A model generated the notes under the pieces. That model saw nothing but the letters and a program-made list of their open reading frames with translations. It did not search any database and was not told the origin of the DNA. Shown piece after piece: positions 45,131 through 54,950 of a DNA stretch of 64,000 bases (positions are counted from its first letter, which is position 1; every line of letters begins with the position of its first letter). Source of the DNA: Phanerochaete sordida. Taxonomy: Eukaryota > Basidiomycota > Agaricomycetes > Polyporales > Phanerochaetaceae. The DNA lies in contig BPQB01000017.1 of NCBI GenBank assembly GCA_019973155.2, forward strand, positions 62,001 to 126,000, read 5' to 3'. The translations under genes and the position numbers were made by a program.

Positions 45131-46484
45131 TCACGCCCTGTGCTCGCTTGGGGGCAGCTGAGAAGCCAGATCCACGTGCCTGTCTCCCTCGGCCGCATCC
45201 TCCTCCTCGGTGCCGTCGGCGCTGCCCTCGTCAGAGTCCCCGCGTCCTGCATTTTCTGCGGCGCCGCCGCCTTGTTCAGCACCCTCGCCCTCCGCTCCGT
45301 CGTCGCCCGCCCCCTGCTCCTGCTCCTGCGCCGCGGCGGCCCACGCCGCGCCGACGCGCTCGAGCCTGCGGTAGCGCCCTGCGGGGAGGAGCTCCGCACG
45401 GGCGGTGGGCACGGTCGCCTTGATCATGGGCGCGAACTGCGCGAGGGCGCGCGCGTCGGGGTGTGCGCCCGCACGCGGGAGGGCGTCGCGCCAGCGCGTG
45501 CGCCAGCCGGGCGCGTCCCACGGCCCGCGCGGGAGGCGCGCGCCGTCGTGCGCGTAGTGGCACCGGTCGCGCGTGCAGAGCCCGAGCAGGTGCGCGAGGC
45601 AGACGTTGCGGCCGCTGCGGGGCGTCAGTGGGAGCTGCGCGCGGGGCGGCGCGCGGGGCGCACCTGGTGTCGCGCACGCTGCGGCTGTCCGGCGCGTGTT
45701 TGTACGGGCATGCGCTGCCGTTGGTGCAGCCGCCGTGGTTGTAGTACCGGCAGGGCGTCCCGTTGCCGCGGTGCTCGAAGTCGCTGCTCTCGCTGAGCCA
45801 CGGCGTGTCGTAGGCGCCGTCGGGGGGCGCATCGTCCGGCAGCGGCGCTGCGAGATGGCGGAGCGAGGCGTACGTCTCGTCGAGGTCGTCGTCGTCTTCG
45901 TCGTCGGATGTGTCGCGCAGGACGTCGAGCTCTTGCTTGGCTTCGGTGCAGGCGGGGTCGTGGCGGAGGAGAACGACCAGATCTGTGGTGCATGAGTAGG
46001 AAGACGGACGGTGTGATGAAGAGCCGCACCAGCGATCGCCCCGTCTCGATCGCCCTGACCCTTCCGTGCCATTGCCCGCCGGAAGCGGGCCTTGAGTTGC
46101 TTGGGATCACGCTCCAGCACGTCTTCGGCGCAGAGCGCTGCGTCGCGGTATCTGCCACGTATTAGTACCACTGTTAAAGTTTCACTGAGATGATGCGCAC
46201 CGTTTGAGCTTCAGATAGGCCGCAGCGAGGTGATTCACGTAGACGAGGCGAGGGCCGTAGGTCAAGATAGCCTCTTTGTAGGATTTCGCGGCTTTTCCAT
46301 GACGCTGCGCCTTGTAATGCTCATCGCCCTGGGTACGAAGACGTGGTTAGATGTCCAGAGACAGTTTGGTGCTGGCTGCGAGACGCACTTCTTCCTTCAG
46401 CTCTTCAGCACGTTTCCTCTTTGCCTCGAGCGTGGCCGCCCTCTTCGCCGCCCTCTCCATCATCCGCTCTCTGTGTGTGGACAT
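45131..46484 (-). CDS. TPR and tandem CCCH zinc-finger protein, copy a
   Basis: This is a likely RNA-binding protein. Exon 1 begins at 46484 with a basic-acidic helix (ERAAKRAATLEAKRKRAEELK). Exon 2 (about 46330-46207) and the exon from about 46157 encode TPR-like helices (GDEHYKAQRHGKAAKSYKEA; DAALCAEDVLERDPKQLKARFRRAMA). An acidic linker leads to two CCCH fingers: CRYYNHGGCTNGSACPYKH (C-x7-C-x5-C-x3-H) and CLAHLLGLCTRDRCHYAH (C-x7-C-x4-C-x3-H). A 47-base intron lies between the fingers (about 45666-45618) and is absent from copy b. The C-terminus is Glu/Gln/Gly-rich and stops at 45131, just before sequence matching the copy b end in another frame, so this tail is probably altered by a frameshift. 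It is arranged head to head with copy b. Confidence 0.65.
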
Positions 46485-46823
46485 AACCCCTCCTGGAGCG
46501 ACTTGAAGCGTCTGAAGTGTGCAGGCCGTGGGAATAGCGTGGTTCCGCGTAGAGCGGGGAAGAAATGCGGACGTGACGCGTTGAAGCGCTCGAACCGCGT
46601 TTTCAGCGGGCCATTTGATCCGGGCGATGGCCCCGGTCTGGGTCTCACGCCACAAAGCGTTCGGCAAGCATCTAGAAGGCCGGAGGGCGGATCACATCTC
46701 CAGATCGCGGTTCGAGCGCCCTGACGCGTCTTCCTTCTGTCCTTCACGCACCCGTACCCTTCCCCATCCCAACCTCTCGCTGGACACTATTTGACTTTTC
46801 TATACGTACAACTTAGCCTTAGC
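46485..46823. other. Shared head-to-head promoter region of the two CCCH genes
   Basis: About 340 bases separate the two divergent ATGs. This is near the axis of the inverted duplication. No gene is seen. Confidence 0.5.
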
Positions 46824-48778
46824 ATGGACTCTTCAAGTAGAGAAAAAGCGGTCGAAAAGGCCGCCAAGAGGGCCGCAGTGCTCGAGGGGAAGAAGAAGCG
46901 CGCGGAAGAGGCTAAGAGCTCAAGGAGCAGGTGTGTCCAGTCACTGCTACTACTGCTCTGGGATGACAACTAACCGCACTTCTTACCTAGGGGAACAACT
47001 ACTTCAAAGAACAGCGCTATGCGGATGCTGCGGAATGCTACGAGGAAGCGGTTACGACCTACGGCCCACGCGTTCCGTACTTGAACAACCTTGCTGCGAC
47101 TTACCTGAAACTGAAAAGGTGCGCCCACTCCTTACGTAGAATGCTGCTGTAGTCTCTGAAATTTAGCAGATATCTAGAGGCTGCGCTCTGTGCTGAAGAC
47201 GTCCTGGGGCGCGACCCCAAGCAGCACAAAGCACGGTTCCGGCGCGCGATGGCACGGAAGGGCCAAGGCCAGATAGAGGAGTCGATCTCCGGTGCGCGCA
47301 CTACTCCTTCGCTCCACCTCACGTGCTGACGCGCCACAGATCTCACCGTCCTCCTCCGCCACGACCCCGCGTGCACCGAAGCAAAGCAAGAGCTCGAGCT
47401 CCTGCGCGCCACCGCTCACGACGACGACTCCTACGCCACGTACGCCTCGCCTAAAGACCTCGCGGCACCGCTCCCGGACGACACACCGCCCGACGGCGAC
47501 TGCGACACACCGTGGCTGAGCGAGAGCAGCGACTTCGAGCACACGGGCAGCGGCGTGCCCTGCCGCTTCTACAACCACGGGCTCTGCACACGCGGCACCG
47601 CCTGCACGTTCAGCCACGCGCCCGACGCCCGCAGCGTGCGCGACACGCGCGGCCGCAACGTCTGCCTCTACCACCTGCTCGGCTTCTGCACGTTCGGCGA
47701 CGCGCAGTGCGTGTACGCGCACGACGCGGCGCAGCTCCCGCGCGGCCCCTGGTCGGCGCGCGCGTGGCGCACGCACTGGCGCGGGCTGCTCCCGCTCAGC
47801 GGCGCGCACAAGGACGCGCGCATGCTCGAGCGCCTCGCGCCCATGATCACGGCGCCGTGGCCGACGGCGCGCGCGGAGCTCCTGCCGCTGGGGCGCTACC
47901 GCAAGATCGAGCGGAATGCGGGCGGCGCAGGGCGCGCGAAGGGCAAAGGCAGGGCGCGCGATGTGTTTGGCGGCGACGGGTGCGACGGCGACGACGAGTT
48001 CGGGGAGGACTACGGCGATGGCGATGAACACGACGACGGATGCGACGACGACGAATATGACGGCGACGGATATGACGACGACGCGTGGTCGCCCGAGTTC
48101 GAGGCCGAGCTGGACGAGCGCGCGGGCAACATGGGCTTCACGAACGCCCAGATGTGGGAGCTCGCCGCGCAGGGCGTGAAGCCGTGGGACGACGACGCTT
48201 GGGTGCGTGGCGCTGCGAGTGTGCGCGTGGTGCATGCTGACGCGGGCGCAGGAGGTGATGCATGCGTTGAACTCGATGTGAGGGTGCGCTCCGGCGCGTC
48301 GTGCGTGAGTGAGGTTGGGTGCAGGTTATGTTGCTACTACAGTCACATTTCGAATCACATCGGACACAGTCTTGCGAACGCGCCGCATCGTCTCTCGGAC
48401 CAACGAACCACCCGATCTGCGACTCCGCCCCCCACACCTCCGCCGCGCCCTTCCTCACTGCGGCCCATCGCCGAGCTCGTCCTCGCAGATGCCAAACGTC
48501 GCGTCCATCTGGCCGTCCTCCCACTGGTAGTCCTGCCCGTTCCACCCGTACGACAGGATCCCGTTGTCGAGGAAGCCGTCCGCGTCCTGGAAGCCCGCGC
48601 ACGCTGTGATCGCCTGCTGGCTGTTCACCATGTACCCCGCGGCGTTGTCCGCGAAGTACATCGTGCCGTCGGGCGTGCTGTGGAAGGAGTCGTACGGGCC
48701 CTTGTTGTTGCTGTTACGATTTCTGAATTTATGAAGAAACGTTTATATTCCACCCCCGGCCCTACGGGCAGATTTTGA
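46824..48778 (+). CDS. TPR and tandem CCCH zinc-finger protein, copy b, with altered ends
   Basis: This is homologous to copy a. Exons after the first encode TPR-like helices (GNNYFKEQRYADAAECYEEA; EAALCAEDVLGRDPKQHKAR), then CRFYNHGLCTRGTACTFSH (C-x7-C-x5-C-x3-H) and CLYHLLGFCTFGDAQCVYAH (C-x7-C-x6-C-x3-H), then a long Asp/Gly/Tyr acidic tail. It is probably RNA-binding. Exon 1 (46824 to about 46931) carries an extra GCTAAGAG at 46911-46918 relative to the expected GAAGAG-CTCAAGGAGCAG, which breaks the phase to exon 2. The reading frame has no stop at its expected end near 48210. It stays open through duplicated 3' flank and an antisense T relic to 48778. Either the gene is damaged or it has gained a chimeric tail. 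Confidence 0.55.
48455..48715 (-). pseudogene. 3' fragment of a T-family gene, broken at 48715
   Basis: The minus strand encodes the C-terminal part of the T3 protein almost unchanged: YFADNAAGYMVNSQQAITAC, then GILSYGWNGQDYQWED, then EDELGDGPQ and a stop at 48455. Identity to T3 ends abruptly at 48715, within the codons for SNNKGPYDSF (T3 position about 43875). Beyond it the sequence is unrelated. It is the far end of the inverted duplication. Confidence 0.85.
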
Positions 48779-50136
48779 CCTCGTGGACTCCGTCACGAAA
48801 AACGAGTGCAAAGCCGTGGGAACCTTTTTTGTATACGCCATTAGCTGAGTCGATCAAACTGGGGTTAGGGTTCAATACAAAGCTTCTAATGAAACTGGGG
48901 CGATTTATGCAGCCCTTCCCTCTGTCTGTATCTTCTCGGTAACGTGCAGAGCACTACCTCAGAGCATCACAATCCCTCTCGTTACCTCTATATACTAACC
49001 GCCCATGGTTTCCATTGTCACCGCTGTTGCCGAAGTCGAGGCCGCGTGGGCGCTTAGCTTCCCCAGCCTGGAGGTCTCGGTCGCCACACCTCAACACAAG
49101 TCGTGCACAAGGTACGCAGTGAATTCTCGTGCTCTGTAGCTTTCTGAATATGTAAGAACTTTCTCTAATTAACAATCACACCTGCATGCACCAGCCGCAA
49201 GTGTCGCGCCTCTAGGCGCCAAACGCTGCGCAACTCGAGTGGCTGGACGCGTCAAGCCGTGGTCTTTCCCTGCTTCCTCTCGCACCATCCCCTGCACTGA
49301 CCCCGGTTTCGACCACGCGCTCCGACACCTTCGCTACGTTGCGTGTGCTGCCAGACAGCCTTGCTTGCGTTGCCGTTGCCATCCCTCACATCCTCTGCAC
49401 ATCTTTCCGGCGCACCCCCTCTTCCTGCTCATCACAGTTGCATACAACGCGGGACCCTGGGAGAAGCTACAACCACGACGGCATCAACGTGCGATCGCTA
49501 CAAATGGGAGGGGAGAGAACGTACCGGCAGGTCGTAGAATGACACGCGAAAACGGTGCGTGGCTAGACCAGCGCACGCACCTGCAGCTGACAGTGGACAG
49601 TGGACACAAGCTCGGAGGCTTGCGGGAAGGGGCAAGGGTAGTGATGTAAGGCAAACGGTGCGTCTCCCTCTTTTATCTAAAGTCTTCTGTACGAGATAGG
49701 ACAGGCACAGAGCCCGGGATTGCATCGCCGCCGCGGCACTGCAGAACGCCCTCTGCTACCATTTGCGCCGTAAGTTCTCCCTCTGGGACCGTATGATCTG
49801 ACTCAACGCGCACTGTAGATGTGGCGACCCTCACTCTCCCTCTGGCACCGTCTCCGACAGCACGAGTCGATCGACATCACCCGGGAGACGGCCCCTGTGC
49901 CGTTGCAACCACGATGCAGTCACGACGCCGGTACTCAACAACCAGCGTGCCAGGCTCCAGGCAACGGCCGGCCGCGCATGCAGCAAGCATGAGGCCCGCG
50001 AGGTAGCCGTGCACCAGGCGCTGATGACCGCGGAGTGACGGCCACAACAGCGACACTGCGAGAACGACGCTGCGCCGCATAGGTCAAGACGGTAAGCACC
50101 ACACAACGCCGATACAAGAGAGATCAAGGGCTCACT
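48716..50136. other. Unannotated stretch after the duplication breakpoint
   Basis: The first 300 bases are AT-richer than the duplicated arm. Short frames are present, but none is supported as a gene. Confidence 0.45.
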
Positions 50137-52115
50137 GAGAGTCAGATGAAGCTCAACATCACGGTCGGCGGGTAGCAGGTGCGCGCGCACTCGTCGAGCT
50201 GCTGCGCACGCAGGTCGAGCACGACGCGCTCCCGCACCTACGCGCTCGCAAGCTCACAGCGCATCGCCGCGCTCAATGAGGAGATTGAGCGCCTCGGGAC
50301 GCGCGAGCGTATGGCCCAAGGTTGCTACGCCGAGCTTGCGCGCAGCTCTGGCATCGATACTCCTCAGGAGCTTGGTATCCCTGTATACAACACTGAGGAT
50401 GGTGCGTCACCTTGAATGCTCGTTTGTGCTCTCACGGACTAACAACGATGTAGGGTCCGACGTCTTCGGTTCGTTAACGGCAGCGCTTTGCGACCAGATC
50501 TTCACGAAGCCCATCCACTGGACGAAGGCGACGGACTTCCCGGAGACCGCGACTCACGCGATCAACTTCCGTCCTGGCGGGCTCAGCGGCCGCGGCCTGA
50601 TGACTGCGTGTAACCTCGACGGCCGCGGCGTCCGCGTGCTCGTCCTCGGTGACAAGGGCAAGGGCGCTGCTGAGCTTTTTGACGGCCAGCAGATCCGCCG
50701 CGAGGAGTGGTGGAGCAAGAAGTACATGCCTAGCTTGGTTAAGACGAGGTACGCTACAGTATATTCTTTCTAGGGACATCGCTGACTTCGTTACTAGTGA
50801 CGGCACACTCCACATCGACACGCCCTTCTCTCGTCTTCTCGGCAAGCCCCCAATCATGGTCGCCGGCATGACGCCGTCTACGGTGAAGGCGGGCTTTGTC
50901 TCAGCTATCCTCAACGCCGGCTACCATGTCGAGCTCGCAGGTGGAGGCCACTACAACGAGAGCGCTCTGCGTGCGAAGGTCGCCGAGATCCAGGCACAAA
51001 TTCCATCTGGTGTCGGCATCACGCTGAACTCGCTCTACATTAACCCACGCCAGTTCGGCTTCCAGTTCTCGCTCTGGCAGACCATGCGCCGCGAAGGCCT
51101 CCCTGTTGAGGGCTTCTGTGTCGCCGCCGGTATCCCCAGCAGCGAGAAGGCGACCGAGATCATCGACAGCCTGAAGACGGCAGGTATCAAGCACGTCTCG
51201 TTCAAGCCTGGCTCCGTCGAGGGCATCCGCCAGGTCGTCAACATCGCCGCCGCCAACCCCGATTTCCCCATCATCCTCCAGTGGACCGGTGGACGTGCCG
51301 GTGGTCTCTACTCTTGCGAGGACTTCCACCAGCCGACCATCTCGACGTACAGCTCCATCTGCCAGCAGCGCAACAGCTGCCTCGTCGGCGGCTCCGGCTT
51401 CGGTGGCGCGGATGATGTCTGGCCGTACCTCACTGGTGACTGGTCGGTCGAGAGGTTTGGCTTGCATCCCATGCCCTACGACGGTTTCCTGTTCGCGTCG
51501 CGCGTCATGGTCGCGAAAGAGGCGCACACGAGCTCCTCCGTCAAGGACCTGATCGTCGCCGCAAAGGGTGTTGACGATGCCCAGGGGGAGGGTACCTACT
51601 CGAAGGAGACCGGCGGCATCCTCACTATCCACTCGGAGCTCGGCGAGCCCATCCACAAGATCGCGACATGCGCCGTCAAGCTCTGGAAGGAGTTCGACGA
51701 CACCGTCTTCAAGCTGCCGAAGGACAAGCAGGGCCCCTGGCTCGCCGAGCGCCGCGCGGAGGTTATCGACAAGCTCAACAAGAACTTCAACAAGCCGTGG
51801 TTCGGCTGGAAGAAGGACGGCGCCGTCGTCGGGGACCTCGCCGACATGACCTACGAGGAGGTCGTGCTGCGTCTGGTCCGCCTCATGTACGTCCAGCACC
51901 AGGAGCGCTGGGTCGATGTCTCCCTCCGCAACCTCACCGGCGGCTGGCTTCGTCGCGTCGAGGAGCGCTTCGCCGGTGTCGACAACGGCTCCAAGGCGTC
52001 TATCATCCAGTCGCACACCGTCCTCGACAAGGCCCACGCGTTCGTCGAGGAGTTCCTCAAGACCTACCCGCTCGCTACCGAGCAACTCCTCGCGACCGAG
52101 GACAAGGCGTACCCG
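50137..52115 (+). pseudogene. Relic of fatty acid synthase beta subunit (enoyl-reductase region)
   Basis: Intact FAS beta has about 2000 residues; here only the linker before the enoyl reductase and the reductase itself remain. Blocks at about 50260-50406, 50454-50746 and 50797-52115 join across two good introns. They carry hallmark sequence: TKATDFPETATHA, GGLSGRG, VLGDKGKGAAE, HIDTPFSRLLGKPP, MVAGMTPSTVKAGFVSAIL and ELAGGGHYNESALR. The usual GGRAGGHHS motif reads GGRAGGLYS, so both His residues are gone; this argues against reductase activity. N-terminal acetyltransferase and C-terminal dehydratase/malonyl-palmitoyl transferase parts are missing. The homology stops after LATEDKAY, at a junction with an unrelated hydrolase fragment. 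The long unbroken middle frame suggests recent loss. Confidence 0.8.
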
Positions 52116-53000
52116 CGTCGTCGAGAATGCCGCGCTCTTCCAAGCGGTGCTCAGCCCTAATTCCGACGTTGTTGGCTTCAACCCGTGCGGTGCGTTCCCT
52201 ATTCCATGCATCTTGCTACTTAATACTGAATATTAGCCCAGGCATCGGCCACTAGACGTGCCCCAGCGCACATGCTCGATGACCTCGTGGATACCCGTGG
52301 GCGCACGATCACAGAGTCAGCGTCGATGCCTGCTGTCGTAGGGATATGCTCGCCGTCACACGCGCGTTCGAGAAGCTGGGCTAATTCAGCGTCTCATGAG
52401 TGTTCCACAACTTGTCGCAGGCGGGCGAGAGCTTGTGGCTACCGCCAACATGGATCAATCTCCGGCGCGACTTTTGCGGCGATGTTCCTCGATAACTGCG
52501 TTGCTATTGACGACGTAGCGAACGCACGCGAGTGGCACCAAGGTCCGTGCCCTGCTTTCCCTCCTTCGCCGTTCTCTCAGCGGACAGGGTATACCTAGGC
52601 AATTACTTCACCGAGGGCGGCCTCACCGACACCGACGCGGCTCTCGAAGACCTCTACGCCGCCGCCTGCGTTACTGTGGGGCCGTCCACGTGTCCTATCT
52701 TCGAAGCGACACCCGTGCACGCACGTCGACGAACTCATCGAAAATGTACACACCGTGCCAGTGCCGATCTTCAACACTTCTGCTGCTCCGTCGTTCGCGG
52801 TCGGGATGGCGTACAATGGTGCCCTCCAGTTCGCGCAGGCCGTTGTTGCGCTTGAGCACGGCAATGGCACGCCGATGTTCGCGGCTCTACGCGGGTGCTG
52901 CTCACCGGCATTGACACATGTGCTGCCACGGATGGGCTGTCCGTTGTCGTCTGTGTCGACGTCGAGGGGCCGACTACATGTGGGGACAGAGTAGTGGAAA
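52116..53000 (+). pseudogene. Relic of a TAP-like alpha/beta hydrolase
   Basis: Scattered frames match the tripeptidyl-aminopeptidase-like branch of alpha/beta hydrolases: ALFQAVLSPNSDVVGFNPCG (usually GFDPRG), GATFAAMFLD, WHQG, then LTDTDAALEDLYAAACVTVG with PSTCPIFEATPVH, and PVPIFNTSAAPSF. The nucleophile elbow is disrupted: it reads GYRQHGS where G-x-S-x-G is expected. Frames shift several times, so no complete protein can be read. The fragment begins within a few bases of the end of the FAS fragment. Confidence 0.55.
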
Positions 53001-54950
53001 CGGTGATGCGCTCGAGGAGGCGAGGCAGGAGTATGCGAGCATGTTGAGACGAATGACCTGGTGACATCGTGGTATCTAAAGACGCAGGGGCTGTGGACTG
53101 TGTAGTCGTCTTGTACCATGGTGGATGGCTGGCAAAGGCTTGGACGTGACTGCGCAACTGTAGAGACGGCAGCCACAGCCATGTCTGGGGATGCCAGTGG
53201 AGCTGGCAATAGCTGAGCCCTCGAGAGGGTCATGCAATTAATTGTGCATCCCACTGAGCACTGATTACCCACCCGAGCATGGTACGATGCTTGCAATGTA
53301 AATGAGCATTGCGGGTGCATTGTACCTATGAATGGCCTCGCAATGCGCGGAGAGCACTGACAGCTGCAGATGTGAATTTACCCTTGCACACCGTGTAAAG
53401 ATACACACGCAACCGTGGTGCTAGAGCGTTTCTGAAGCTGCACGAGTCGTGGTCATCGCGCGCGAGACTGTCGTGGTCAAGACAGGGCCATCTCCAAGGG
53501 CGCATAGTGCGCACGGCACACAATCCACGTCAAAGCGGTAGCAAAAAGTGCATGACGCAATGCCTTGGACAAAAACAAAGAATTTCTTCTTTTCGTCCAG
53601 GCCATTGCGTCATGCTGTATGCTTTCTTCTTTTGCTTCCGCCGACATTGCGTACATGAGACGCGTTGGACGCGTTGGACGCGTTGGCGCCCGAAACTCTT
53701 GTGCCCTTCGACTTCACTCGCGGCTCTTGGCGCCCTCGCTTCGCTCTGTCCGCTCCTCACGACATTTTTCATACTGTCTGGCCGTTCTCCACCCGCCGCT
53801 GTACGCGCCGAGCAACGCTCTGCTCACCTTGCACGCAGCTCTTCAGCCTATCGACACTATCCGACCTTGGTGCCGGTCTCCTTGATACTGCACGAGATGG
53901 ACAGATATCGGTCTGTGCACGGCTGATGTGCGTCGAGTCTGAGATTTGCGGCCGCCGCCGCCTTCTCTCTCGTTTGGTCCACTAAACGGTGTCCTCGCTC
54001 ACTTGTTGCGCATTCTTCAGGACCATCGGCGCCCTCTCAAGACTTGCGCCGCCTGGTGCTAAGGACCGTCGCCTGCCACAGCACCGCCACGGAGGACGGC
54101 AGTCCAGACGAGAGCGCATGTGAAGACACCGGCCACGCGAGCGGCGGTTCTGACGTCTACGACTTTCACGCTCGCGCCACGGCTTGTCGCGCACTGCGAC
54201 ATCTTCGCGTGCCTGTGCTGCGATCTCCTGCGTGCGGGAAACCTCTCGCCGATTCGTTTATACTCTGCGGCTCGCTCAGTAAGCCCTTTATATTGCTCTC
54301 CTCGTTGCGATCCTTTACCTCATGTGGCTCACGTAGAGCTCTGCGTGGCCAGTGCAGCACTGGCGATGCGCTCGACACCGCAGGCGTACATGCCGCTGTC
54401 ACATACTACATAGCAGCGCCCTGCCCTCGCCGTCTGGCTATTTGCAACACTGCGCAGCCGGTACGCCTCGAGCTGGGCGCTGGTGCCGAGCTATGCTGAC
54501 GTTCAAGTTCGCTCACAGCGCGTGCATCGTGCACAATGGCTGCGATACACATCAGGAAAAAATGACAACGTTCAGCAGTGATACCAAGGGTCCATATTTC
54601 GTGTAGCGTCGTAGGCAAGTCCTGATTTCGTACCTGCGTGTACTTCCCACCATAGGCGCCGTATCAGCGGGTAGCACGCCGTACCTTGGCCACCCTTCTC
54701 CATATCTGTACCGTACTTAGTCGTAGCGTCGTATAGTCTATTATACCACGCTGTATTGCATGGCACCAGGAAGCAGCATGATAATTGCACGAGAGGGGAT
54801 ATACATTCACATGGTGCTACAGGCTACGCCCTCGGGGGATATCTTGCCGCCAGTGCAGCGCGCATACGCTCTCGCGTTGCATCGGAAACCTTCTCGGGCT
54901 GGTGACGAGACTGTATGGTGATGTTACCATAGCGTCTATGTATACTCTGA
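53001..54950. other. Spacer with no supported gene; right part may be transposon end
   Basis: Reading frames are short and overlapping. From about 54600 the sequence contains several GTACG/CGTAC and GTAGCG motifs that are mirrored beyond the Plavaka gene. Confidence 0.4.
54600..54760. repeat. Candidate left subterminal repeats of the Plavaka unit
   Basis: Multiple GTAGC, CGTAC and GTACC motifs. GGGTAGCACGCCGTACC here resembles the reverse complement of 61665-61705 (CGCGTAGCACTTCGTAC...ACCACCACCCT). Confidence 0.35.

Noticed and set aside
50901..52211. Minus-strand open frame of 436 codons
   Set aside because: It is antisense to the FAS beta relic, whose sense strand matches a well-known family.
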